Source of the DNA: Candidatus Magasanikbacteria bacterium RIFOXYC2_FULL_42_28
GTDB lineage: Bacteria; Patescibacteria; ABY1; Magasanikbacterales; GWA2-37-8
Reading direction: 5' to 3'
NCBI GenBank assembly: GCA_001784435.1
Contig: MFQZ01000003.1
Location: forward strand, 5,291-69,290
DNA: 64,000 nt
Below the pieces are notes generated by a model that had not been told where the DNA came from, did not search any database, and saw nothing but the letters and a program-made list of their open reading frames with translations. The position numbers were made by a program, and so were the translations under genes. Shown here one piece after another: positions 42,945 to 50,231 of this stretch. How positions within the stretch are numbered: position 1 is the first letter of the stretch; every line of letters begins with the position of its first letter.

Positions 42945-45900
42945 TTAACTGCACCCCGTCGTACTCCCACAATTCAAACACTTGTAACAACTTCCACTCC
43001 GAATAGTCATGTGCCCACAAGTTCCACACGGAGGCGCGTCGCCCATCATATTAGACAGCATCGCGTCGACGGCGGTAGTTTTTTTGCTGGCCGATGGCAT
43101 TTTTGGCAAACTCATTTGGGCTTCGGCAATTTCTACTTGCTCGGATTCTTTTTTAACTAAACTGTCTGGCGTTTCCAATTCTAACGATGTCTGCGCCGTC
43201 GCCTCTTGGGCAATATGCGCCAACTGTTGAGCGCGGTTGCGTTGGATGCCGGTGGGTTTGACTTGGACAAAATCCGTTCGGCCTAAATATTCCATTCCGA
43301 TGACGCGGAAAATAAAATCAATAATGGAAGTGGAAAATTTAACATTGGGGTGATCAGTCATGCCCGATGGCTCAAAGCGCGTAAAAGTAAATTTATCTAC
43401 ATATTCTTCTAGTGGCACGCCATATTGCAAACCGGTAGAAATGGAAATGGCGAATAAATTTAACAAACTGCGGAACGACGCACCCTCTTTATACATATCG
43501 ATAAACACCTCGCCTAATTTGCCGTCCGGGAATTCGCCGGTGCGTAGGAATAGTTTTTGACCGCCAACTTTGGCTTTAATAGTCATACCACTGCGTTTGT
43601 AAGGCAACTTGCGTTGTTCGCCGTGGATGTAAACATGTTTGCCGTTGGAGGTGCCATCGTGGGCGTAATTTATTTGCATGTCTTCGGCATCAACGGCTTG
43701 TTGCCAATCGCCGTTGGCGAGTGCTCCCACCCCCTCTGCTTCTCCCCCTCGGGCAGGGGGAGACACCGCGACCGCGCCACCAACTACCGGGGCAACTTTC
43801 TCTTCAATTTTTTCTTCTTTTTTGCTTTCGGTTTTTTTGCTTTTGGCCGAAAGCGGTTGTGATAATTTACAACCGTCGCGATAAATTGCGTTGCATTTTA
43901 AGCCCAATTTCCACGAGGCCATGTAAGCGATTTTGATATCCTCTACCGTCGCTTCGTTCGGCATATTAATTGTTTTGGAAATTGAACCGCACAAAAACGG
44001 TTGCACCGCGGCCATCATCCGGATATGACCAAGATAATGAATATAGCGCTGGCCTTTTTTGCCGTTCTTGTTGGCAGTATCAAACACCGCATAATGTTCC
44101 GAGCGTAAATGGGGCGCACCTTCAATCGTCATCGCTCCGCAGACAAATTCGTTCGCTTCGGACACCTGTTCATCAGTAAATCCAAGCGCTTTTAACAAAT
44201 TAAAATTGGGGTCATTGTATTGTTCGCTCGTGTAGCCCAATCGTTTTAGACATTCCTCTCCCAAAGTCCAAACATTAAATACAAAACCCATTTCAAACGC
44301 ACCGAGCAAGGTCTTTTCAATTTTGGCAATATCTTCATCAACAAAACCTTTAACTTTTAAACTTTCGGAGTTGATGTGCGGACAATTTTTTAGAGTGGCG
44401 CGGCCTTTTAGATAATCAGCAATGTCGTCAATTTGTTTCTGATTATAACCCAAAGTTTTAAGCGCCATCGGGACGCTCTCATTCACAATTTTGAAATATC
44501 CGCCACCGGCTAATTTTTTAAATTTCACGAGCGCGAAATCCGGCTCCACGCCGGTGGTGGAACAATCCATCACAAGACCAATCGTTCCGGTCGGAGCCAG
44601 CAAAGTGGTTTGAGCGTTACGATAACCATAACGCTCACCCATTTCTAACGCTTCATTCCACAAATTGCGCGCGGCCACGAGCAAATACGCGGGCGCAAAT
44701 TCTTCAGAAATTCCAACCGGCTTAACAGCCAAAGATTCATATTCGTCATCAGAGGCGTTAAACGCGGCCCGACGATGATTGCGAATCACACGCAGCATTT
44801 CGGCGCGATTATGTTTGAATTTTGGAAATGGTCCTAAATTTTTCGCCATTTCGGCCGAGGTAATATATGATTGTGCGCCCATGATGGCCGTGACGGAACC
44901 GGCAAAAGCCAGGGCCTCGGGTGAGTCATAAGGAATACCAGCGGTCATAAGTACCGAACCAATATTGGCATAACCCAATCCCAAAGTGCGAAAATCATAA
45001 CTACCTTGCGCAATTTCTTTACTGGGGAATTGTGCCATTAAAACACTTGTTTCCAAAACTACAGTCCAAAGACGCGTGGCATATTTAAAACCTTCAATAT
45101 CAAAACTCGCGGTCTCGCTGTCATAAAAATGGGCAAGGTTAATAGAGGCGAGATTACAGGCAGTGTTGTCGATGAACATGTATTCACTGCAAGGATTACT
45201 CGCGTTAATCCGACCGGAATTCGGACAGGTGTGCCATTCATTAATGGTAGTATCATACTGCAACCCCGGATCGGCACATGACCAAGCCGAAGTGGCGATT
45301 TGTTCCCAAAGTGAGCGCGCGGGCAAAGTTTTACAAACCTTACCGCCGGTACGCCATTTTAAATTCCAGTCCGCGCCGGTTTCTACTGCTTCTAAATATT
45401 CTTGCGTAACGCGCACAGAGTTGTTGGAATTTTGACCGGACACAGTGTTATACGCTTCGCCTTCATAATGTGAATCATAGCCGGCCGCGACCATGGCCGC
45501 AACTTTCTTTTCTTCATTAACTTTCCAAATAATAAATTCTTCAATATCCGGATGATCAACATCTAAAATTACCATTTTCGCCGCACGCCGAGTGGTACCG
45601 CCGGATTTAATCCCACCGGCCGCACGATCGCCGATTTTAAGCCAGCTCATTAAGCCCGATGATGTGCCACCACCGGATAACGGCTCGCCCCGTCCACGCA
45701 AAGCGGAAAAATTCGTGCCGGTACCGGAGCCATATTTAAACAACCGCGCCTCGCGCACCCATAAATCCATAATACCACCTTCGTTGACCAAATCGTCGTT
45801 AACGGATTGGATAAAACAGGCGTGCGGTTGCGGATGAGTATAAGAATCTTCCGAACGAGTTAATACGCCGGTGTCAGGATTAATATAATAATGTCCTTGT

Positions 45901-46433
45901 GATGGCCCGTTAATTCCATACGCCCATTGCAAACCGGTATTAAACCATTGCGGAGAATTTGGCGCGGCCATTTGGTTGATTATCATGTAAACGAGCTCGT
46001 CGTAAAATACAACCGCGTCCTCGGCACTGGCAAAGTAACCATATTTTTCCGCCCAATATCGCCAAGTACCGGCCAAACGGTGCGCCACTTGCTTAACGCT
46101 GTTTTCAGGACCAAGCATGGGGGTCCCGTCAGCGTTCAACTTTGGCGCACCGTCCGCATCATACTGCAGAACGCCGGCTTTACGAAAATATTTTTGCGCC
46201 AAAATATCCGTGGCCACTTGCGACCACGTTTTTGGCACCTCTACATCGTTCATTTCAAAAATTATCTTACCGGTTGACTCGCGAATTACAGACGAACGCA
46301 GTTCGTACTGGAACATATCGTACGGACTCACCCCGTTTTTAGTAAAATGCCGTTCAAATTTCAGGCCATTTTCCGGTGAATATTTATAATCAGAATCAAC
46401 TTTAAAAATTTTAGTGGCGACAGCGGTGTTCAT
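42945..46433 (-). CDS. nrdJ: vitamin B12-dependent (class II) ribonucleotide reductase
   Basis: About 1162 residues from the ATG at 46433; a GTG 19 codons upstream lies in the promoter region and is unlikely. It has NSPQWFNTGLQW, GSGTGTNFSALRGRGEPLSGGG, the NPCSEYMFIDNTACNLASINL active site (Cys and Glu), and LAPTGTIGLVMDCSTTGVEPDFAL. A second part carries the class II tail with LRTGEFPDGKLGEVFID, and ends in a CGTCGH...CYKCLNCG zinc ribbon. It reduces ribonucleotides to deoxyribonucleotides using adenosylcobalamin, without oxygen. The promoter carries an NrdR-box-like palindrome. Confidence 0.95.
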   Translation of the reverse strand: MNTAVATKIFKVDSDYKYSPENGLKFERHFTKNGVSPYDMFQYELRSSVIRESTGKIIFEMNDVEVPKTWSQVATDILAQKYFRKAGVLQYDADGAPKLNADGTPMLGPENSVKQVAHRLAGTWRYWAEKYGYFASAEDAVVFYDELVYMIINQMAAPNSPQWFNTGLQWAYGINGPSQGHYYINPDTGVLTRSEDSYTHPQPHACFIQSVNDDLVNEGGIMDLWVREARLFKYGSGTGTNFSALRGRGEPLSGGGTSSGLMSWLKIGDRAAGGIKSGGTTRRAAKMVILDVDHPDIEEFIIWKVNEEKKVAAMVAAGYDSHYEGEAYNTVSGQNSNNSVRVTQEYLEAVETGADWNLKWRTGGKVCKTLPARSLWEQIATSAWSCADPGLQYDTTINEWHTCPNSGRINASNPCSEYMFIDNTACNLASINLAHFYDSETASFDIEGFKYATRLWTVVLETSVLMAQFPSKEIAQGSYDFRTLGLGYANIGSVLMTAGIPYDSPEALAFAGSVTAIMGAQSYITSAEMAKNLGPFPKFKHNRAEMLRVIRNHRRAAFNASDDEYESLAVKPVGISEEFAPAYLLVAARNLWNEALEMGERYGYRNAQTTLLAPTGTIGLVMDCSTTGVEPDFALVKFKKLAGGGYFKIVNESVPMALKTLGYNQKQIDDIADYLKGRATLKNCPHINSESLKVKGFVDEDIAKIEKTLLGAFEMGFVFNVWTLGEECLKRLGYTSEQYNDPNFNLLKALGFTDEQVSEANEFVCGAMTIEGAPHLRSEHYAVFDTANKNGKKGQRYIHYLGHIRMMAAVQPFLCGSISKTINMPNEATVEDIKIAYMASWKLGLKCNAIYRDGCKLSQPLSAKSKKTESKKEEKIEEKVAPVVGGAVAVSPPARGGEAEGVGALANGDWQQAVDAEDMQINYAHDGTSNGKHVYIHGEQRKLPYKRSGMTIKAKVGGQKLFLRTGEFPDGKLGEVFIDMYKEGASFRSLLNLFAISISTGLQYGVPLEEYVDKFTFTRFEPSGMTDHPNVKFSTSIIDFIFRVIGMEYLGRTDFVQVKPTGIQRNRAQQLAHIAQEATAQTSLELETPDSLVKKESEQVEIAEAQMSLPKMPSASKKTTAVDAMLSNMMGDAPPCGTCGHMTIRSGSCYKCLNCGSTTGCS

Positions 46434-46485
46434 ATTGTTATAATTATGGGTGAAACCCTGTAATTTGTTATTTAAATTGATTTGA

Positions 46486-46501
46486 AACACTATATGTAGT
46501 G
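46486..46501. promoter_or_regulatory. NrdR box-like palindrome in nrdJ leader
   Basis: ACACTATATGTAGTGT, extended to an AAACACTA-TATG-TAGTGTTT palindrome at 46484-46503. It matches the NrdR consensus (ACAC-W-A-T-A-T-A-T-W-GTGT) at nearly every position. A weaker half-match spans 46519-46534 over the -10, about 33 bases centre to centre, as for tandem NrdR boxes. Confidence 0.6.
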
Positions 46502-46521
46502 TTTAAGTTCAAGGCCTATAC

Positions 46522-46530
46522 ATTATATCA
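46522..46530 (-). promoter_or_regulatory. extended -10 promoter for nrdJ
   Basis: Minus strand TGATATAAT; no good -35. The start would fall beside the NrdR-like palindrome. Confidence 0.5.
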
Positions 46531-46668
46531 CACTCCGTCAAGAGCGACCAAATGACGACAAAAACCTTACAGTTGAGAGAAAAAAACCAACAAAAAATTT
46601 TGTTTGTAAAAGTTATCCACACCCCTCCGTCCCGACTGTGTCGGGACTACGGCGGTACAAGTCACTAA

Positions 46669-47724
46669 CTAACGCCACAACCAACACTCGCTCGCTACCT
46701 TTTGCTTTAACTTTCGCGAATTGCCATGACTGATAAGCCCTAAATACGATTGGACAACAGTATCTTTCGTAGTTAGGCGAATTTTTCGCAACATTCTCTG
46801 TTTTGTTTTAGTTCGAATAACACGATGGTCAAAGAAATTCACCCAACCAAGAAAATCAACACCGGAAGACACGGTTTTTATAAAAACTTTATCCGGATGC
46901 AAGGTAAGTTTTAAATTTGATTGTAAAAATTCTTGTATTTTTGGCATTGCCGCCTCCAACCGAAATTTATCACGCGAAAGAAAAATAAAATCATCGGCAT
47001 ACCGCGCGTAATAATGAGATTTTAGCCGGTGCTTTACCCATTGATCAAATTTATTTAAATAAATATTGGCGAATAACTGTGAGGTAAGATTGCCGAGAGG
47101 TAAGCCGACGCCAGATAATGATTCTGTGTGGAAACTGTTAATAATATTCTGCAACAGTCGAAGTATATTTTGATCAGGAATATAGCTACGCAATATTGTC
47201 AGTAATATTTCGTGATTAATACTCGCAAAAAATTTCCTAATATCACATTTCAACACCCAACAAGTACGGTTATGATTTTTACTCACTCGAAACACCAAAT
47301 TTCTAAAACTATTTACCGCCTTATGCGTCCCTTTATTATCACGGCAGGAAAAAGATCCGGCAATAAAAGTTTTATCAAAAAATGGATATAAAATCCGATA
47401 AACAGCGTGGTGGAGTAGCCGATCGCGCACGCTTGCCTTATGAATATGCCGTCGTTTGGGATCGTTAATAAAAAAACTTTTATAACCGCCGTGTTGATAA
47501 ACGCGATTGACTAAATCTTCGTGAAGTTCTACAATATTATCCATTAAGCGACTCTCAAACTCCACAACATCAATTTTCTTTTTCTTGTCAATTATAAATT
47601 CCTCCCACGCTAAACATAAATTTTCGTGGGAAATAATATTTTCATAACTATGACTCAATTGAATTTTCCCGCCGACACGGCAATTAAGCCCCCCCCCCCA
47701 GCAAAGCCGTACTGAAATTCCCAT
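46669..47724 (-). CDS. diversity-generating retroelement reverse transcriptase
   Basis: 351 residues from the ATG at 47724. The domains run in order: SYENIISHENLCLAWEEF (family opening), SVRDRLLHHAVYRILYPFFD, CDIRKFFASINHEIL (domain A aspartate), GLPLGNLTSQLFANIYL, ARYADDFIFLS (catalytic YADD, about 242-245) and VDFLGWVNF. The LGxxxSQ form instead of QGxxxSP is the mark of DGR enzymes as opposed to group II introns or retrons. It copies TR RNA into cDNA with errors at adenines. The start is uncertain: the frame passes through an 11-G run (minus strand), and the homologous start is closer to TTG at 47658, which begins MSHSYENI. It is AT-rich like the host genes. Confidence 0.93.
   Translation of the reverse strand: MGISVRLCWGGGLNCRVGGKIQLSHSYENIISHENLCLAWEEFIIDKKKKIDVVEFESRLMDNIVELHEDLVNRVYQHGGYKSFFINDPKRRHIHKASVRDRLLHHAVYRILYPFFDKTFIAGSFSCRDNKGTHKAVNSFRNLVFRVSKNHNRTCWVLKCDIRKFFASINHEILLTILRSYIPDQNILRLLQNIINSFHTESLSGVGLPLGNLTSQLFANIYLNKFDQWVKHRLKSHYYARYADDFIFLSRDKFRLEAAMPKIQEFLQSNLKLTLHPDKVFIKTVSSGVDFLGWVNFFDHRVIRTKTKQRMLRKIRLTTKDTVVQSYLGLISHGNSRKLKQKVASECWLWR
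47689..47699. repeat. 11-C homopolymer in the overlap of RT and Avd 5' ends
   Basis: Eleven C's on the plus strand. With 11, the RT frame is continuous from ATG 47724, but the Avd ATG at 47650 is out of frame with Avd. With 10, ATG 47650 would read into Avd and the RT ATG at 47724 would be out of frame. A phase switch or an assembly length error are both possible. Confidence 0.85.
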
Positions 47725-47725
47725 T

Positions 47726-48061
47726 TTGACTGAACTCAAGATTTGTTATTTGTTGTGGCATAGTTTTTTAATTGATCTCCCGCGTTTGACGCGCTACACG
47801 CTCGGCGTAAAAATAGATAATTTATTTACCGAACTACTGGGGATAACGATTGCCGCGCAATATACCAAACGAACTGATAAATTAGAATTTTTAGAAGAAT
47901 TGAATAGAAAATTTGATAACTTAAAATATTTTATCACTATTCTCTGGGAAGCAAAAGGGTTAAGTGCCGGAAAATATGCGCAACTATCTCAAAAACTCAC
48001 ACGCATCGGCCAAATGCTCGGCGGTTGGATTGCGCTTTTAAAAAGAAACTCTCCCAACTAA
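47726..48061 (+). CDS. Avd-like four-helix accessory protein of the DGR
   Basis: 111 residues from TTG 47726. LPRLTRYTLGVKIDNLFTELLGITIAAQYTKR, the following LNRKFDNLKYFITILWEAKGL and the closing LTRIGQMLGGWIALLK match the bacterial four-helix-bundle Avd family, which binds the reverse transcriptase and TR RNA and is needed for cDNA synthesis. The helix 1 sequence continues upstream in frame (EIPILTELK, open back to 47663), so TTG is probably not the true start. ATG 47650 would be in frame if the C tract had 10 residues. It is on the opposite strand to TR and RT, which is unusual. Confidence 0.82.
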   Translation: MTELKICYLLWHSFLIDLPRLTRYTLGVKIDNLFTELLGITIAAQYTKRTDKLEFLEELNRKFDNLKYFITILWEAKGLSAGKYAQLSQKLTRIGQMLGGWIALLKRNSPN

Positions 48062-48071
48062 ATTGGGAGAG
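48040..48071 (-). terminator. terminator of the TR RNA
   Basis: On the minus strand CTCTCCCAA, a TTTAG loop, TTGGGAGAG and then TTTCTTTTT, beginning 13 bases after the 3' end of TR. On the plus strand there is no T run, and the Avd stop codon lies in the loop. Confidence 0.8.
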
Positions 48072-48084
48072 AACGAGGATATTA

Positions 48085-48202
48085 GCTGAGGAAGCCGAAC
48101 AGGTAGTTCCGATTCCAGTTGCCCTTGACCGTGTTGAGGTTCAGGTTGCGCCAGTCGGAATTGCCGTTGAGGTAGAGCACGTTGCCGTCCCGCGCGGAGC
48201 CG
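48085..48202 (-). repeat. DGR template repeat (TR)
   Basis: 118 bases matching the VR at 48558-48675 with 14 differences, every one at a TR adenine on the minus (coding) strand; 26 adenines are present and none of the 92 other bases differ. In the VR frame it encodes GNVLYLNGNSDWRNLNL and NTVKGNWNRNYLFGFLS: asparagine AAC/AAT codons at nine of the ten variable positions, plus one TAC. A TAA follows directly. It is GC-rich. Confidence 0.96.
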
Positions 48203-48436
48203 CCTACAAATATACAAAATAACTTCTGTAACACCGCCCCTTGAATACTCTTGGGGTTGAATCGAATTTGGAAACTTTATTTCCCTACTATTTTGTACCG
48301 AGTATCTTCATTTTTAGGGTATACCGGTAGCACACTAACTGGCAACATATCGCCAATTATTCCGGCCGATCGGTGTATCCAGAGTTCAACCGCCCAAAGC
48401 CGTAGCCGTGGACTGTTTCGTTTACTATCCGGATAT
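48203..48436 (-). ncRNA. 5' part of the probable TR RNA
   Basis: There is no credible gene between the target terminator and TR. With a start near 48430 and an end near 48040 the TR RNA would be about 390 nt, with TR in its 3' third. In Bordetella phage the sequence flanking TR is needed for cDNA priming and Avd binding; the same role here is inferred. Confidence 0.45.
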
Positions 48437-48445
48437 AGTATACCA
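48437..48445 (-). promoter_or_regulatory. candidate promoter for the TR RNA
   Basis: Minus-strand extended -10 TGGTATACT directly after the target terminator; no clear -35. Confidence 0.45.
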
Positions 48446-48446
48446 C

Positions 48447-48482
48447 AAAAAGGAAGAGCGCGCACCGAGAACCGATGCGCGC
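48447..48482 (-). terminator. terminator of the DGR target gene
   Basis: Minus strand GCGCGCA, 11-base loop, TGCGCGC then TCTTCCTTTTTG, about 70 bases after the target stop. A smaller GGAAC/GTTCC stem at about 48513-48532 lies between; it may also serve as the hairpin that some DGRs need downstream of VR. Confidence 0.7.
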
Positions 48483-48551
48483 GCGAGGTGAAACGAAGGG
48501 ACCGAGCGACCAAGGAACAAACAAAGTTCCAAGGCACCCAGGATCCCAGCG

Positions 48552-49130
48552 CTACTCGCTGAGGAAGCCGAACAGGAAGCGCCGACGCCAGCGGCCCTTG
48601 ACCGTGTCGAGGTACAGGCCGCGCCAGTCGGAATCGCCGTAGAGGTAGAGCACGCTGCCGTCCCGCGCGGAGCCGAGCTCCACGATCGGTGCGTTCCTCT
48701 GCTCATCGGGGTGTTGCACCCCGATGGCCAAGAGGTGCTTGGGCAGGATGGGCGGCTTGGCGTTCTCCTTCCCCCAAGCCAGCATCTCCTCGCGGAACGG
48801 ATCCCTGTCAAACTGCACCAAGATCACGCTCGCCGGCTTGGCGAGGCCAACTTCATCATTCGCAAACTGCCGAACGATGTTGTCGTCGGTGCCGTCGTAC
48901 TTGCCGATCTTGATTGCCTCGGCAACCGACGACACCTTGTACGGCTGGAGGACGAGCGTCCTCACAACCGTACCGATGAGCGGCGACGGCGGGGTGAGAG
49001 CCGGCCGTGTGACATCTTCCACGACGAGCTTGCGCTCACCGCGAAAAATGGCGCGGGCTACATCTGCGCCTCCCAACATGTTGAGGAGCGCTTCAGTTTC
49101 GCCCCTCCTCCAATCATCATACTTTCCCAT
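48552..49130 (-). CDS. DGR target protein with variable C-terminus
   Basis: 192 residues from the ATG at 49130, chosen because AAGGAG sits six bases before it, the best Shine-Dalgarno in the window. The frame is open further upstream, and an ATG at 49247 with its own AAGGAG would add 39 residues. The N-terminal region (MGKYDDWRRGETEALLNMLG, GADVARAIFRGERKLVVE) is a conserved-looking domain I recall from Patescibacteria. The C-terminal 38 residues are VR-coded: GSVLYLYGDSDWRGLYLDT then VKGRWRRRFLFGFLSE. The final fold is probably the C-type lectin-like ligand-binding fold used by DGR targets, but this is inferred. No signal peptide is evident. The gene is GC-rich (40 of 60 bases in 48601-48660), unlike its neighbours. 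Confidence 0.88.
   Translation of the reverse strand: MGKYDDWRRGETEALLNMLGGADVARAIFRGERKLVVEDVTRPALTPPSPLIGTVVRTLVLQPYKVSSVAEAIKIGKYDGTDDNIVRQFANDEVGLAKPASVILVQFDRDPFREEMLAWGKENAKPPILPKHLLAIGVQHPDEQRNAPIVELGSARDGSVLYLYGDSDWRGLYLDTVKGRWRRRFLFGFLSE
48558..48675 (-). repeat. DGR variable repeat (VR)
   Basis: 118 bases at the 3' end of the target gene, replaced by error-prone TR cDNA. Ten codons differ from TR: Asn to Ser, Tyr, Asp, Gly, Tyr, Asp, Arg, Arg, Arg, and Tyr to Phe in order. The last 19 bases before the stop region and the first 19 are unchanged and would serve as homing anchors. Confidence 0.96.
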
Positions 49131-49230
49131 GACGAGCTCCTTCCGAGTTGAAAACCCGAAAAGTGTTTTGCCTCTGCCCGAGGCCCAGGTCTCTCTCTGC
49201 ATGAGAAGAGCTTTTGTGCCACTTACAAAT

Positions 49231-49251
49231 AAATATAGGTAAACCATATTT
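49231..49251. repeat. AATATGGTTTACCTATATTT element, copy in the DGR target leader
   Basis: A 21-base exact match, in the same orientation, to 35518-35538 in the rpoB leader. Here it includes the alternative ATG at 49247. Confidence 0.6.
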
Positions 49252-49311
49252 ACTCCTTGGTTCGAAAATGGAACGAAAGCACGGCTCATGATTGTTTAAT
49301 TTTAACACTAA

Positions 49312-49341
49312 ATCATACCTTAAAATAATGATTTTGTCAAT
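49312..49341 (-). promoter_or_regulatory. promoter for the DGR target gene
   Basis: Minus strand TTGACA (49341-49336), 18 bases, TATGAT (49317-49312). The leader to the ATG at 49130 would be about 175 bases. Confidence 0.7.
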
Positions 49342-49369
49342 GTTTGTGTACCACGACCTCTTCATCACT

Positions 49370-49426
49370 TGACATATTTTGATATTTAGTGTAAAATATA
49401 TACATAAAGTCATTAAATCTTATGAC
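49370..49426 (+). promoter_or_regulatory. abiE promoter and operator-like dyad
   Basis: TTGACA at 49370-49375, 16 bases, TAAAAT at 49392-49397. Just after the start is GTCAT-TAAATCTT-ATGAC (49409-49426), a dyad where an AbiEi antitoxin could bind to autoregulate. Confidence 0.65.
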
Positions 49427-49435
49427 CTACGCTAT

Positions 49436-50221
49436 ATGAAACAAACTATACTTTCTGCTAAACAAAGCGAACTGCTCGAAAATCTGATTGGTGAATATGG
49501 CTTGATTGTCACTTCTGGTCAGATTATTAAGATTGCTAAAAATAACTGGGATTACAAACAAGCCAAAAATCTAATAACAAAACTTGTCAAAGACGGCTGG
49601 CTCATCCGTATCAAACGAGGTCTGTATACTATTTCCGAATTAACCGGCCGAGGATTTTTGTCGCTCTCATCCTATACGGTGGCCAATCTCTTGGTCAAGG
49701 ATTCATACGTTTCTTTTGCATCCGCATTGCAATATCATAATATGTTTGATCAGCTCATGAAAAAAACTACCTCTGTCAGTTTAAAAATGTACAAAACTAC
49801 CACACTTAATAACATGGAATATGATTTTGTAAAAACCAAAAAACAATTATTTTTTGGTTTTGAAGAGATCGTGTTTTATAATAAAACAGTACGAATTGCC
49901 ACAGCGGAAAAAGCGCTAATTGATATGGTCCATTTTCACAAAAGTAAATTGATGATTGATGTGGTGATTGAAAAAATTATTAATCACAAACACGATCTGG
50001 ATTTTAATCGTTTTAACGAATACCTATCTAAATTTTCCGGCACTACCATTAAAATATTTGGCCTTATTTTTGATTTTCTAAATATTGATTCCAGTAAATT
50101 ATACAAAATTGTGAAACATAAGCGCGGCACTAACTGGATGTTAGTCGGCGACAAAAAATTCGATGCCAAATGGAGAATATACTATGACGAATTCTTTGAT
50201 CAATATAATGAAAAAACTTAA
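49436..50221 (+). CDS. abiEi: AbiEi-type antitoxin
   Basis: 261 residues from the ATG starting MKQTILSAKQ; 19 upstream in-frame codons cover the promoter. An N-terminal winged helix (LLENLIGEYGLIVTSGQIIKIAKN, AKNLITKLVKDGWLIRIKRGLYTI) is followed by the AbiEi C-terminal domain (SYVSFASALQYHNMFDQ, IATAEKALIDMVHF). AbiEi represses its own promoter and opposes AbiEii. It is 10 bases upstream of the toxin gene. Confidence 0.88.
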   Translation: MKQTILSAKQSELLENLIGEYGLIVTSGQIIKIAKNNWDYKQAKNLITKLVKDGWLIRIKRGLYTISELTGRGFLSLSSYTVANLLVKDSYVSFASALQYHNMFDQLMKKTTSVSLKMYKTTTLNNMEYDFVKTKKQLFFGFEEIVFYNKTVRIATAEKALIDMVHFHKSKLMIDVVIEKIINHKHDLDFNRFNEYLSKFSGTTIKIFGLIFDFLNIDSSKLYKIVKHKRGTNWMLVGDKKFDAKWRIYYDEFFDQYNEKT

Positions 50222-50231
50222 TTTTTAAAAT

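Noticed and set aside
43557..43936. Overlapping plus-strand frames of 68-101 residues
   Set aside because: Antisense shadows of the low-complexity linker in nrdJ.
46434..46490. GTG start for nrdJ
   Set aside because: It lies within the NrdR-like palindrome and promoter region; the ATG at 46433 fits the family start.
46669..47724. Retron or group II intron reverse transcriptase
   Set aside because: The LGNLTSQ motif, nearby TR/VR pair and Avd-like gene fit a DGR; no maturase domain, intron RNA domains or msr/msd structure is seen.
48251..48562. Plus-strand frame of about 100 residues and minus-strand frames over 48277-48811
   Set aside because: They overlap the TR leader, the target terminator and the VR in other frames, with no protein-like character.
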